The notes under the pieces were generated by a model. The model was given only the letters and a program-made list of their open reading frames with translations, ran no database searches and was not told where the DNA came from. A stretch of 64,000 nt of DNA, from NCBI GenBank assembly GCA_963836695.1, contig CAWIKX010000009.1, forward strand, positions 372,001 to 436,000. The letters run 5' to 3'. The DNA comes from Roseiarcus sp963836695. GTDB lineage: Bacteria > Pseudomonadota > Alphaproteobacteria > Rhizobiales > Beijerinckiaceae. The position numbers and the translations under genes are program-made. Shown here piece by piece: positions 1-8,271 of the stretch; positions within the stretch are counted from its first letter, which is position 1; the number at the start of each line of letters is the position of its first letter.

Positions 1-583
1 AGAACTGGCTGCCCAGAAGCGTGGCGTAGCGCCGCCAGTCGTGCGGGGCCGGGCCGACCGCAATGCGCTCCACGCCCTCGGCAAGCCCCGCGAATTTCTC
101 GGCGTCGGACCCGTGCGCGATCAGATATTTCGCCTGGCCTCGCTCGAGCCGGTCGGCGATGTCGGCATGCCCCAGCGTCGGCATCGCGGGAATGAGCACG
201 AGGCCGAGCTTCATCGCCGCGAGCATCGTCGCCCAGAGTTCGGGCACGACGCCCAGCATCATCAACAGGCGATCGCCACGCTTGGCGCCGAGCGAGCGCA
301 GGCCATTCGCGAGACGAGACGATTCCAGGCGGAGATCGGCGAAGGTCCGCGTCTCCACCCGCTCGCCGATGACTTTGAGGGCGATCTTCTCGCCATGCTC
401 TCCCTCGGCGAGTTCGGCGTCGAACCATTCGAGCGCCCAGTTGAACTCGCGCGGGCGCGGCCAGGAGAAAGCGGCGCGCGCGCCGTGATAGTCGTCCTCG
501 AGCTCCAGCAGCCGGTCGCGCGCCTCGCGGAAGGTCAGAGGGGCCGGAGCCGCGCGAGGCGAGGAGAAGGGAGAAAGAGACAT
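1..583 (-). CDS. AMP-dependent acyl-CoA synthetase, N-terminal part (cut by window edge)
   Basis: The frame reads leftward from ATG at 581-583 (MSLSPFSSPRAAP) and stays open to base 2, giving 194 codons of a longer gene. The visible part (FREARDRLLELEDDYHGAR, then a FNWALEWFD segment and GERVETRTFADLRLESSRLA) matches the N-terminal region of ANL-superfamily acyl-CoA synthetases, which adenylate a carboxylic acid and transfer it to CoA. The AMP-binding motif and C-terminal lid lie beyond the window, so the substrate cannot be read. A purine-poor leader precedes the ATG and no strong ribosome site is visible. The family call is fairly safe; chain length of the substrate is unknown. Confidence 0.75.
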   Translation of the reverse strand, partial: MSLSPFSSPRAAPAPLTFREARDRLLELEDDYHGARAAFSWPRPREFNWALEWFDAELAEGEHGEKIALKVIGERVETRTFADLRLESSRLANGLRSLGAKRGDRLLMMLGVVPELWATMLAAMKLGLVLIPAMPTLGHADIADRLERGQAKYLIAHGSDAEKFAGLAEGVERIAVGPAPHDWRRYATLLGSQF

Positions 584-703
584 GGACCGAGTGTGACTCG
601 GCTTGACCGCTCCGGCAACGTCAACCAGGGCGACGGGCGATTGCCTTGGGCGGCCCTATGCAACCAGGGCGCGAGTTCCGAGCAAGCAATTGAAACAAAA
701 CGC

Positions 704-747
704 AAGGAAATGAAAGGAAAAAAGCTTATGTTTCCTTTCATTTCCTT
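704..747. repeat. Perfect 17-bp inverted repeat
   Basis: The left arm AAGGAAATGAAAGGAAA (704-720) is the exact reverse complement of 731-747, with a 10-base loop AAAGCTTATG. The arms are pure purine on one side, so the structure is A/T-rich and not a GC-rich terminator. It directly abuts the conserved repeat core at 731-776. It could be a cruciform, a protein-binding palindrome or part of a 3' RNA structure; the sequence alone does not decide. Confidence 0.85.
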
Positions 748-776
748 TTCCGAAATCGGGGCTTTTCAACGGGTTA
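731..776 (-). repeat. Dispersed element, diverged core (copy A)
   Basis: Read on the minus strand, this stretch gives TAACCCGTTGAAAAG, then CCCCGATTTCGGA, then GGAAATGAAAGGAAA. Copies B (46807-46867) and C (62481-62538) have TAACCCATTGATAAG / TAAGTCATTGATAAG, then CTCGATTTCGGA / CACGATTCGGA, then tandem GGAAATCCAA. Order and spacing agree. Only the core is shared here; the peptide-coding part and the distal part of copies B and C are not recognisable. Confidence 0.55.
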
Positions 777-1208
777 CGGGCAATAAAAATAAAAAAATCT
801 GCAGCCGGCTGAACTCGCGTCCAAGGTTGTCCGAGAACGAGCTTCAAAGGCCAATTTTGTCCTTTCGTCTCGCCGCGCGGCGCGCGACCCGAACGCGGAG
901 GTCAGATTCCGGAGTGAGAAAGGTATAGCATGATTCCGGTTTTTCGTAAATGGTCTGTCGCGATTTCTTTCTGAGTCGACAGATCCGTCCGGCCAGCTTC
1001 AGTTGGGCTGCTAATTGGTACTAATACCTATATCTTTTGCTTGCTCGGCCTAGTAACTCTAGGAAACTGAGCGTCCTCCTATATTCATATTACTGCTTGG
1101 CTCAGGCTTTTGACCTGCCGCCGCTGCTATTGGTTTTCGGGCGGCGTCTGATTCGCTACGCCAAAAATAACGACAGGCGAAACCCACCAATTGGAGTGGA
1201 GGGAACAA

Positions 1209-1655
1209 ATGCTTCACCGACATTCTGTTTTTTCGTACTGCCTGATCGGCGCAAGCCTCATGCTTTGCGCTCCGGCCCATGCCGTCGACGACGCGACAGC
1301 TGCCTGCAATGCGGCGATGAATGCTTACGGGGCCGCTGCGGCCAGCGGCGATCCCGACAAAATGGCAGCGGTCTTCGCACCCGACGGCGAACAGGTCTCA
1401 CCTTGGGGATTCGTCGCCGGACATGATGCGCTGGTCAAGGCATACGCACCCTCAATGAAACCGGGTGATAAGGAAGTCGATACGCTCACGAGCGCGCGCA
1501 TGATCGGCGATATGGCGCTGTGCACCGGCGGCTGGACCTTCACTCCGGTGGCGGGCGCATCGGCCATGAACGGCGCTTGGACAAAGGTCATCGGCAAAGT
1601 GGGCGGCGAGTGGAAGATTTTGAATCTGACCTACAACGTCGCGGCGCCTCAGTAG
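1209..1655 (+). CDS. Secreted SnoaL-like/DUF4440-type protein
   Basis: The gene encodes 148 residues. ATG 1209 is preferred over the in-frame TTG at 1191 because GGAGTGGAGGGA lies just upstream of it and because it gives a clean signal peptide ending near CAPAHA. The mature part (AACNAAMNAYGAAAASGDPDKMAAVFAPDGEQVSPWG split over several strands, ending GEWKILNLTYN) has the alternating helix/strand pattern of SnoaL-like (NTF2-fold) proteins, with the typical statement of a damaged or changing input (AVFAPDGEQV) and a terminal WKI strand. This fold is used by many small enzymes and ligand-binding proteins; no catalytic assignment is possible. It is transcribed alone. Confidence 0.6.
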   Translation: MLHRHSVFSYCLIGASLMLCAPAHAVDDATAACNAAMNAYGAAAASGDPDKMAAVFAPDGEQVSPWGFVAGHDALVKAYAPSMKPGDKEVDTLTSARMIGDMALCTGGWTFTPVAGASAMNGAWTKVIGKVGGEWKILNLTYNVAAPQ

Positions 1656-1723
1656 TGCATGCCGCAGCAGTCGGGCTGAGACTCTAGCAAAGGGCTCTCC
1701 CGGCGCGCGTCCTGCGGCTTGGA

Positions 1724-1845
1724 CTACTTCTTTGGTGCGTCGACGTTCTCGCTTCCCGCGCGCATCGACGGGCGGCTCGGCACCTCAATGAGGCCGAAGG
1801 TCTCGCAAGCCGGTGAGCACCCGCGCTTGTCGCTCTCAGGAATGC
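1724..1845 (-). pseudogene. Duplicated, decayed 3' end of der
   Basis: Read leftward, this stretch encodes ETFGLIEVPSRPSMRAGS and then a tail ending DAPKK; the true Der C-terminus has ETFGLIGVPIRLSLRAGS and then a tail with YAPKK. At DNA level ATGAGGCCGAAGGTCTCGC is identical in both copies, and GCTCTC(A/G)GGAAT is shared further upstream. The remnant lies downstream of gst on the same strand as der, so der, GIY-YIG nuclease and gst are followed by a second der tail. The stop codon of gst (1836-1838) lies inside the remnant. Upstream der sequence is absent, so this is a scar and not a gene. Confidence 0.8.
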
Positions 1846-2480
1846 TCGGGGATTTGCGGCAGTTCGGGCGCGTCGAGCCCCGCGAACGGATCGCGCCAGG
1901 CCGGGATCTCCATGAGCCGCGCATGCCAGGCTTCGACGCGCGGAAAATCATGAACCGGCAGGCTGGCGAGGTCCGCGAAAGGCAGGACGCAGGCGATCCG
2001 GAAATCGGCATAAGTGACCTGGTTTCCGATGAGCCAATCCTTTGCGCCGAGATGCTGTTCCAGAATGGCCGCCGAGGAGGCAAATTCGCTCAGTCCCAAT
2101 TCCACCGCATCCTGGCTCACCGGGCCGATGCCATAGCGCTGCTTGGTCACGCGCTCGAAATGGACCCGGTCGCAGGCCCTGACGAAATTCCAATAGCCCC
2201 AGCTGATCCAGCGGACCACCTCGGGCAGCGCGTCGCCCATGGGCCAGAAGTCGGACTTGGCGAGCTGCGACAGCCGACAAGCGATCGCGTCCGCCTCCCA
2301 AAGGGTCTTCTCTTCCTCGACCAGAATGGGAACGCTCAGGTTCGGATTGAGCTTGCGAAACTTCTCTTGCTGCCCAGGCGAGAAAGGCGAAGCGAATTCA
2401 AATTCGACCGGCAAGTCCAGATAGCGCGCCGCGGCGACGGCGAGGCGGGGATTCAAGTTGCGGCTGAAATAGAGCTTCAT
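1836..2480 (-). CDS. Glutathione S-transferase family protein
   Basis: This gene encodes 214 residues from ATG 2478-2480. The N-terminal thioredoxin-like domain begins MKLYFSRNLNPRLAVAAARY and contains the conserved cis-proline segment SVPILVEE followed by an E-(A/S)-DAI motif (WEADAIACRL), which bind the glutathione gamma-glutamyl part. The helical C-terminal domain carries the N-capping box region (VTYADFRIACVL). GSTs conjugate or reduce electrophiles with glutathione in the cytosol; the substrate is unknown. The last residues (PQIPEHS) are read from the fused der remnant, so the C-terminus may have been changed by the insertion event. Confidence 0.85.
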   Translation of the reverse strand: MKLYFSRNLNPRLAVAAARYLDLPVEFEFASPFSPGQQEKFRKLNPNLSVPILVEEEKTLWEADAIACRLSQLAKSDFWPMGDALPEVVRWISWGYWNFVRACDRVHFERVTKQRYGIGPVSQDAVELGLSEFASSAAILEQHLGAKDWLIGNQVTYADFRIACVLPFADLASLPVHDFPRVEAWHARLMEIPAWRDPFAGLDAPELPQIPEHS

Positions 2481-2567
2481 CGGCTTTGCTCCGATAACGA
2501 TCATGCGCCGTCTGCCCGACGCGGCGCCGACCGAATGGCCGGCCACGGAGCAGGCGCCGCGGAAACG

Positions 2568-2906
2568 TCAGATCCCGGCCGCGCCGCCCAGAACCTCGCG
2601 CCAATGCTGGACCCGCTCCTTGAGGGCGCGCTCGCGCCCGTAAGTCAGTTGTTCGAGATCGATCTCCTCGAGGATCCTGAAGGCGAAGCTTTCGGGCCCA
2701 TGAGCATTCCACGCCGACTGAAGCGCCTTGTTCATCTCGACGCCTTGCTTGAGCGCGAACGAGCGGCGGGTCCAGATCGTGGACAGATCGGGCGCCGCGC
2801 CGACCCATTGCTCGTCGGTCGCGGCGCACCTGATCGCATACACCCCAGCGGCGGCTTTCCGCTCCTTGTAAGCCGAGACGGCGGCCTTGCGTTCGCTTCG
2901 ATCCAT
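2568..2906 (-). CDS. GIY-YIG nuclease family protein
   Basis: The product is 112 residues, starting at ATG 2904-2906, four bases from the der stop. The sequence KAAAGVYAIRCAATDEQWVG carries the GIY-YIG pattern in a diverged form (GVY ... WVG), followed by a helix with an Arg (WTRRSFALK), and a Glu-containing segment (FRILEEIDLEQL). Domains of this size occur as stand-alone proteins and inside homing endonucleases and repair nucleases. The catalytic tyrosine of the second motif is replaced by tryptophan, so activity is uncertain. Its position between der and a duplicated der tail makes a role in the rearrangement conceivable. Confidence 0.75.
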   Translation of the reverse strand: MDRSERKAAVSAYKERKAAAGVYAIRCAATDEQWVGAAPDLSTIWTRRSFALKQGVEMNKALQSAWNAHGPESFAFRILEEIDLEQLTYGRERALKERVQHWREVLGGAAGI

Positions 2907-2910
2907 ATTG

Positions 2911-4317
2911 CTACTCCCAGCGCTTCTTCGGCGCGTAAGGGTTCTTGCTCCCGGCGCGCAGCGAGAGCCGGATCGGCACGCCGATGAGGCCGAAGGTCTC
3001 GCGCAGGCCGTTGACGAGGTAGCGCTTGTAGCTCTCGGGAATCTTGTCGACCGAGTTGCCGAACAGGACGAAGTACGGCGGCCGCGCCTTGGGCTGGGTC
3101 ATGTAGCGGATCTTGACGCGGCGCCCGGAGACGGCGGGCGGCGGCGTGCCGTCGACGACCGGCCCGAGCCAGCGATTGAGCCGTCCGGTCGAGATGCGGA
3201 TGTTCCAGATCGCGTCCGTCGCCATGATCGCTTCCATGAGACGGTCGACATGCGCGCCAGTCAGGCCGGAAAGGGGGATCACGCGCGTTCCGCGCAGCTG
3301 TGGCAGGAGCCGGTCCGCTTCTTCGCGCAGCTCTCGGGCCTTGTCGCTCTTGTTGTCGACGAGGTCCCATTTGTTGAGGCCGATGACGAGCGCCCTGCCC
3401 TCCTTCTCGACGAGATCGGCAAGCGTCAGGTCCTGCCGTTCGAAGGGAATGGTGGCGTCGAGCAGAAGCACCACGACTTCGGCGAAACGCACCGCGCGCA
3501 AAGCGTCGGCAACGGCAAGCTTTTCCACCTTCTCGACGATCCGCGACTTCCTGCGTAAGCCCGCGGTGTCGAAGATCTTGATCTTGCGCCCGTTCCACTC
3601 GGTGTCGAGACCGATCAAGTCGCGGGTGATGCCGGGCTCGGGGCCAACCAGCAGGCGATCCTGGCCGAGGATATGGTTGATGAGCGTGGACTTGCCGGCG
3701 TTCGGGCGTCCAAGCACGGCGATGCGCAAGGGCTTGGCGAGATCGAGCTCGCTGCCGTCCTCTTCTTCGCCCAGCACGAGCGGCTCGGACTCGTCCTCCT
3801 CGTCCGGGTCGAGACGCGCCGCGGCCGGCAGGACTTCGACCAGCGCGTCGTAGAGTTCGCTCAACCCCTCGCCATGCTCGGCGGAGAATGCGATCGGCTC
3901 GCCAAGGCCAAGACCAAACACCTCGTAGACGCCCGCCTTCCCGGCGGTGCTTTCCGCTTTGTTGGCGATAACAATGATCGGCTTGTCGGCGCGACGCACC
4001 GCTTGAGCAAAATGCTGATCGGTGGGGGTGAGACCGGTGCGCGCGTCGACCACGAACAGGATCGCGTCGCAATCGATGAGGGCTGCTTCCGTCTGCGCGC
4101 GCATGCGCCCGGCGAGCGTTTCCGGATCGCCTTCCTCAAGTCCGGCGGTGTCGACGATGGTGAAGGACAGGTCCGCGATCCTGCCCTCGCCCTCGCGGCG
4201 ATCGCGGGTGACGCCCGGCTCGTCGTCGACCAGCGCTAGCCTGCGGCCGACCAGCCGATTGAACAAAGTCGACTTGCCGACATTCGGCCGGCCGATGATC
4301 GCGACCTTGGCGCTCAT
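2911..4317 (-). CDS. der: Ribosome-associated GTPase Der (EngA)
   Basis: This essential GTPase of 468 residues assists maturation of the large ribosomal subunit. It has two tandem G domains: the first P-loop GRPNVGKST is at residues 9-17 with DTAGL and NKAE motifs following, and the second GRPNAGKST is at about residues 203-211 with NKWD (around 310-320). The KH-like C-terminal domain ends in APKKRWE. An acidic linker (DPDEEDESEP) separates the G domains, as is usual in alphaproteobacteria. It follows the TPR gene by about 35 bases on the same strand and is followed at once by the GIY-YIG gene. A partial second copy of its 3' end lies at 1724-1845. Confidence 0.97.
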   Translation of the reverse strand: MSAKVAIIGRPNVGKSTLFNRLVGRRLALVDDEPGVTRDRREGEGRIADLSFTIVDTAGLEEGDPETLAGRMRAQTEAALIDCDAILFVVDARTGLTPTDQHFAQAVRRADKPIIVIANKAESTAGKAGVYEVFGLGLGEPIAFSAEHGEGLSELYDALVEVLPAAARLDPDEEDESEPLVLGEEEDGSELDLAKPLRIAVLGRPNAGKSTLINHILGQDRLLVGPEPGITRDLIGLDTEWNGRKIKIFDTAGLRRKSRIVEKVEKLAVADALRAVRFAEVVVLLLDATIPFERQDLTLADLVEKEGRALVIGLNKWDLVDNKSDKARELREEADRLLPQLRGTRVIPLSGLTGAHVDRLMEAIMATDAIWNIRISTGRLNRWLGPVVDGTPPPAVSGRRVKIRYMTQPKARPPYFVLFGNSVDKIPESYKRYLVNGLRETFGLIGVPIRLSLRAGSKNPYAPKKRWE

Positions 4318-4352
4318 GTCATGTCACGCCCGGGGTCGCCCGGCCTTAAGAA

Positions 4353-5021
4353 CTATTTCGCGGCCGGCGCCGATCGGTTCGAAGCGATAAGGCCGAGCCA
4401 ACGGCTCGCCGCTTCTCGCTCGCCGGGCGACACTGCCGGATCGCCCAGCACGAGATCGAACTGCTTCGAGGCGTCGTCATAGTCCTTCCGGTCGAGCGCC
4501 AGGGCTCCGAGCGCGAGGGCCGCGAGGCGCCGATAGGGTCCGCCGGCGCCGGAAAGCGCGGTCAGCGCCGCTTCTCCCTTCTGCTGCTCACCTGGAATGT
4601 CCACTCTCAGGAGCGCCGCGCGCAAGCGAGCCGTATCCCGCAACAGCGGATCGATCGCAGCGTCGCCGGAGATCGCGTCGAAGGCGCCGATCGCGCCCTG
4701 CGGGTCTTTGCTAGCCTCGGCGCCGGCTGCGGTCATCTGGGCGAGCGCCCGATAGCCGCTCGGCGCCTGGGCCGCGATCTTGTCGAGTCCGGCCTTGGCT
4801 TCGTCGAGCTTGCCGCCATCGAGCGCGGTGAGAGCCTGCTGGAACTGGTCGCCAGCGGCTTGCGTCGCCCTTTCGCGTTCATACTGCCAATAGCGAAAGC
4901 CGGCCGAAGCGAGCACGATCAGCACGGCGGCGGCCAGGATCTGGTTTTGGTATTTCTTCCAGAATTCCGCCGCTTTGTCGCGCCGGACTTCCTCGTCAAC
5001 TTCCTGAAAGATGTCGCTCAT
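4353..5021 (-). CDS. YfgM-like membrane-anchored TPR protein
   Basis: The product has 222 residues. A short cytoplasmic N-terminus (MSDIFQEVDEEVRRDKAAEFWKKY) is followed by a single membrane helix (residues about 28-47, ILAAAVLIVLASAGF) and a periplasmic alanine-rich helical-repeat domain. This is the arrangement of YfgM, an ancillary subunit of the Sec translocon that helps periplasmic chaperone networks. In many alphaproteobacteria the order is yfgM-like, bamB, der; here der follows directly and no bamB is visible between them. The start is fixed by the conserved MSDIFxEVDEE beginning. Confidence 0.85.
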   Translation of the reverse strand: MSDIFQEVDEEVRRDKAAEFWKKYQNQILAAAVLIVLASAGFRYWQYERERATQAAGDQFQQALTALDGGKLDEAKAGLDKIAAQAPSGYRALAQMTAAGAEASKDPQGAIGAFDAISGDAAIDPLLRDTARLRAALLRVDIPGEQQKGEAALTALSGAGGPYRRLAALALGALALDRKDYDDASKQFDLVLGDPAVSPGEREAASRWLGLIASNRSAPAAK

Positions 5022-5092
5022 TATCGGGGCGGCCTATCACAGAGGCTGAGCGAAAGCGAGCGTCGAGGGCTGCCGGCGCAACGCCAGAACCT

Positions 5093-5308
5093 CTAGGGGC
5101 AGGAAGGATGCTCGGGCGGGAGCTTCATCTCTGCAGCCAGGCGCAGGATCACATCACTTATCGCTTCACCACACCCCCGCGCCTCGTTCAGCCTGGCCGC
5201 CAGATTTTTTGGCATCAGCACCTTGTACACGCCGCTCCTTCTTGACTTCGCGGTCACGCCGTCTCGAACCAACTCATAGGCCGCCGCGCTGAGTTCAACC
5301 TCAATCAC
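5093..5308 (-). CDS. Small conserved-looking hypothetical protein
   Basis: A GTG at 5306-5308 with AGCGGAGG seven bases upstream starts a 71-residue protein (VIEVELSAAAYELVRDG ... EMKLPPEHPSCP). The frame is open further upstream to a TTG at 5422, but that part lacks a ribosome site. The first half resembles a short beta-strand plus helix unit and the second half is helical (LAARLNEARGCGEAISDVIL). I do not recognise the family. It lies downstream of, and convergent with, nothing obvious, and is on the same strand as the TPR gene 70 bases away. Confidence 0.45.
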   Translation of the reverse strand: MIEVELSAAAYELVRDGVTAKSRRSGVYKVLMPKNLAARLNEARGCGEAISDVILRLAAEMKLPPEHPSCP

Positions 5309-5522
5309 CCATTTTCCTCCGCTGACTTGTTCGCCTTGCGAAATCAATAGGCGAAAGGCCGCGAAGTTGCGCGAGCTCGTTGAGCAGGTCCAACAATAGT
5401 TGCGCGCTCCCTGCCCCCACAAATCTGCCGAGAACGCCGCGTTCCAATGTTGCCGCTATATGCAGCTAGATATAACGTGCGCCCCAACCGCCGTTTGGCG
5501 CCGGAACCACGGGGACGCATCA

Positions 5523-6620
5523 ATGCTTGCCAATCGTCACATCAATTCGCTCACCGTCCTGACGTTCATCGGCCTTGCTGGAATGAGCGGCGCCGCGGTC
5601 GCTGCAGGACCTTCCTCGGAATTCGACCTGAATGGCGATGTCGGAACGCCGGTGGTGGAGACCTTATCGAGCCTGTCCGCTTTGCCTTCGACGACGGAGA
5701 GCGTCACTTATACGGTGGGCGGGAGCGCGGTCGCGGACACCTATACGGGGACCGCGGTTTGGACGCTCGTGAACTCGGCCGGAGGGATCGTCCCGGTCCC
5801 GGGCGTGAAGAACAGCAGCCTTCTCAACTATGTCGTCGCTGTTGGCAGCGACGGCTATGAGGCGGTTTTCTCCGGCGGCGAGCTCAACCCGACGTTCGGC
5901 GGCAGTTCTTCGGCGCCAGATATGGTCGCATATGAGGACTTGAGCGGGCCGCTCACAACGACGGGCTTCGCTCGCGTGGTCGCGCCCGGCGACAAAGCGG
6001 GCGGACGGTATGTGTCCAATCTCGTCGACCTCACCGTCGGCCAGGCGCCGATCCCTGCCAAAGGCCCAGGCGGCTCGTCGAGCCAATTCACGCTGACCGG
6101 CGTCGAGAACCCCGGCACCTACACCGTCTCGACGTTGGCGTCCTTGAATCAGTCGCAAACTGTGACAGCCACCTACAAGGTAGGCGGGACCCCGGTCACC
6201 GACACCTACACCGGCGTTTCCTTATGGACGCTGCTCAATGACGCCGGGTTGATTACGGACCCGAACATCAAGAACGACGTCCTGAGGCAATATGTCGAAG
6301 CGATCGGCAGCGATGGCTATGCGGCAATCTTCTCGCTTGGCGAGATCGACCCTATGTTTGGCAATCAGCAGGATTTGGTTGCCTACGCCGATACACTCGG
6401 CCAGCTCGGCCCGAACGGCGAGGACGGGTTCGCGCGGATGGTCGTGCCCGGAGATTCCGCCGGCGGACGTTATATTTCGAACCTGGTCGCGCTTAAGGTT
6501 TTGACGGCGGCCCCGGTTCCAGAGCCTGCGGCCTGGCTGTTGCTCATGGGGGCTCTGCCCATTCTTGCGTTCCTGCGGAGCCGGCCACTGGCCTTGCGCC
6601 GCGCGCTCGCTAAGCGCTGA
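5523..6620 (+). CDS. PEP-CTERM protein with two sulfite-oxidase-type (SUOX-like) domains
   Basis: The 365-residue precursor starts at ATG 5523 and has a signal peptide ending at about AAVAAG. Two tandem repeats of about 140 residues follow (roughly 30-180 and 185-330); each has VTYTVGG/VTATYKVGG, DTYTG, an xLWTLxN helix, GSDGYEAVF/GSDGYAAIF, and ends FARVVAPGDKAGGRYVSNLV / FARMVVPGDSAGGRYISNLV. These are hallmarks of the molybdopterin-binding sulfite oxidase fold (PF00174-like). The molybdenum-ligand cysteine of true oxidases is missing, so both domains are probably not catalytic. The C-terminus PVPEPAAWLLLMGALP plus a basic tail is a PEP-CTERM sorting signal, so export and exosortase anchoring are expected. 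Confidence 0.8.
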   Translation: MLANRHINSLTVLTFIGLAGMSGAAVAAGPSSEFDLNGDVGTPVVETLSSLSALPSTTESVTYTVGGSAVADTYTGTAVWTLVNSAGGIVPVPGVKNSSLLNYVVAVGSDGYEAVFSGGELNPTFGGSSSAPDMVAYEDLSGPLTTTGFARVVAPGDKAGGRYVSNLVDLTVGQAPIPAKGPGGSSSQFTLTGVENPGTYTVSTLASLNQSQTVTATYKVGGTPVTDTYTGVSLWTLLNDAGLITDPNIKNDVLRQYVEAIGSDGYAAIFSLGEIDPMFGNQQDLVAYADTLGQLGPNGEDGFARMVVPGDSAGGRYISNLVALKVLTAAPVPEPAAWLLLMGALPILAFLRSRPLALRRALAKR

Positions 6621-6759
6621 CCGAGGCGCGGCTCTCGCGGCGATCGCACTGGCGCTCGGACCCCGCTAGCGAATAAAAGGAAGGCTTGAGGCATTTAGCC
6701 GGCGCCTTGGCATGGCCGCTTGGCCGACATGGGTTGGCTGCATAAAGTTTCGGGCCTGA

Positions 6760-8152
6760 ATGCGAATATGGAGCAATGTGCCTGGGTGGCCTCCGGTCGC
6801 CATCGCCGCTCTCGCGGCCTGGCTCGCGCTTCTCCCCGTCCACCAGGCGGTCGCCGACGATAGCGCGCCGATCGTCTCACCCGACCGGCTCGAGGATGCG
6901 CCCTCGATCAAGCCCGACCCCTACCCCGGCTTCGACAATTTCGGCTGGCGGGCCTTCATCGCGCTCAATTGGCCGTCCCTCATCGACCCCGCCCATCGCG
7001 GCGAACCCGACCGCGACAAGGCGCTCGGCGATAAAGGCCCTCGCGTCTGGGAGACCTTCAAGGCCCGCTATGAACTGTTCCAGGTCGGCCCGGACGGGCG
7101 CCCGATCGCGCCCAAGCCCTGGGGAACTTATGAAGCGGCGAACCCGTGCGGAGCCAACGTCGACAACCGCGTGAAGACGCTCGCGACCTTCGACCCGTTC
7201 ATGGATTTCAATCAATCCGCCTTCATGCCAGGCGTCGGCGCCAATCCGCTCGTGGCGCAAAATGGAACCTATACGCGCTATGAGGGGCGGATCAACGAAC
7301 CCGAATATTCGGCGCTTGCCAGCGCATGGCTGGAGCTTGGGCGAGAGTTTGCCCGACCCGGCCCACCCCGCCGAGTTGCCCGTCGGCTCGATCGCGGTCA
7401 AGGCGGCCTGGAGGCCCCTTACAGCGGCGGATACGCCGGCGGTGAGAGCGCGCTACTACGTGGTCGAGAACGCCAACGTGGTCGACGTCGCCAAGACGCT
7501 GGCCGCGGGCCATGTCGTTTGTTCGAAAAGCGACGTCGCGCTGGTCGGCCTGCACATCGTCATCCGGACAAAGGACCGGCCACAAGGATTGTGGAGCACG
7601 TTCGAGCATGTCGACAATGTGCCTCCGACTGGCGAGGGCGAAGCGCGCGAACCCGACGCCAGGGACGCGGGCGCGCCCTATTCCTACTTCGACGCCTCGA
7701 AGCCGAAGCTCGGCCTTTGGCCGACATTCGGTCTGCCCGACACTTTGCCGGTCAGCATGAACCACCCACCTAAGCCCGACCCCACGCCCATGCAGGTGGT
7801 TCGCCGCCATCCGATACATGCCTCGACCATGGCGATGAACCGGGCCTACTGGGCGCTGCCCGGGATCAAGGGGACGGTGTGGGAGCATTATATGCTCGTC
7901 GCGAGCCAATGGCCGACCATTCCCGCGCCGCCGAGCCCGCAGAGCGACGGCGGCTATTTCCCTGGACAGCCGCTTTCGGCGGACGCGCCGCGCGAGAATT
8001 ACCAGTCCGCGGACGCTCCGCGTGAAAACCTGGTCAATACCACGATCGAGACCTATTTCCAGGACCCGCCGTCAAGCTGCATGTCCTGCCACCAGAGCAT
8101 CTCCAACGCGCTCGGCCATGACTTCGTGGGCATGCTCGGGAGCTTTCGCTAG
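6760..8152 (+). pseudogene. c-type cytochrome family protein, frameshifted
   Basis: Frame 1 runs from ATG 6760 (signal peptide ending LLPVHQAVA) through PYPGFDNFGWRAFIALNWP to RINEPEYS; from GWSLGESLPDPAHPAELP onward the sense continues in frame 2 to 8152. One extra base between about 7300 and 7345 explains the break. The joined product would have about 463 residues. It contains GSIAVKAAWRPL, a histidine-rich segment, and one CXXCH haem site (CMSCH, 8078-8092) near the end. The family is a periplasmic haem protein of unknown partner. A short in-frame duplication, SADAPREN, occurs twice at about 7978-8027. A 90-bp piece of this gene is duplicated at 9903-9995. The break may be real or a sequencing error. 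Confidence 0.7.
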
Positions 8153-8271
8153 ACAGCCTTCGTCAATCGCCAACTGCAGCGTGCGAAACGCGCTTTGCGT
8201 CGAGGATAGCAAACAGGCAACAGGCGGGTGCGGGGCTGGCGAATTTTTTTTACCAGTCCCGCAGGTTACTC

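Larger units (their letters stand above)
584..1208. other. Intergenic region with palindrome and repeat core
   Basis: These 625 bases lie between the divergent acyl-CoA synthetase and the secreted SnoaL-like gene. They are much richer in A/T than the genes and contain a long perfect inverted repeat (704-747) and a copy of the core of the dispersed element found again near 46.8 and 62.5 kb. Open frames in both directions here have no recognisable protein features and low-complexity composition, so no gene is called. Confidence 0.6.

Noticed and set aside
41..928. Long rightward open frame over the acyl-CoA synthetase
   Set aside because: It is Arg/Glu/Ala-rich and antisense to a clearly conserved coding frame; it continues into the A/T-rich repeat region without protein features.
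2732..4072. 446-codon open frame antisense-phase to der
   Set aside because: It is a high-GC shadow frame on the same strand as der, very rich in Arg, with no motif; der itself is fully conserved here.
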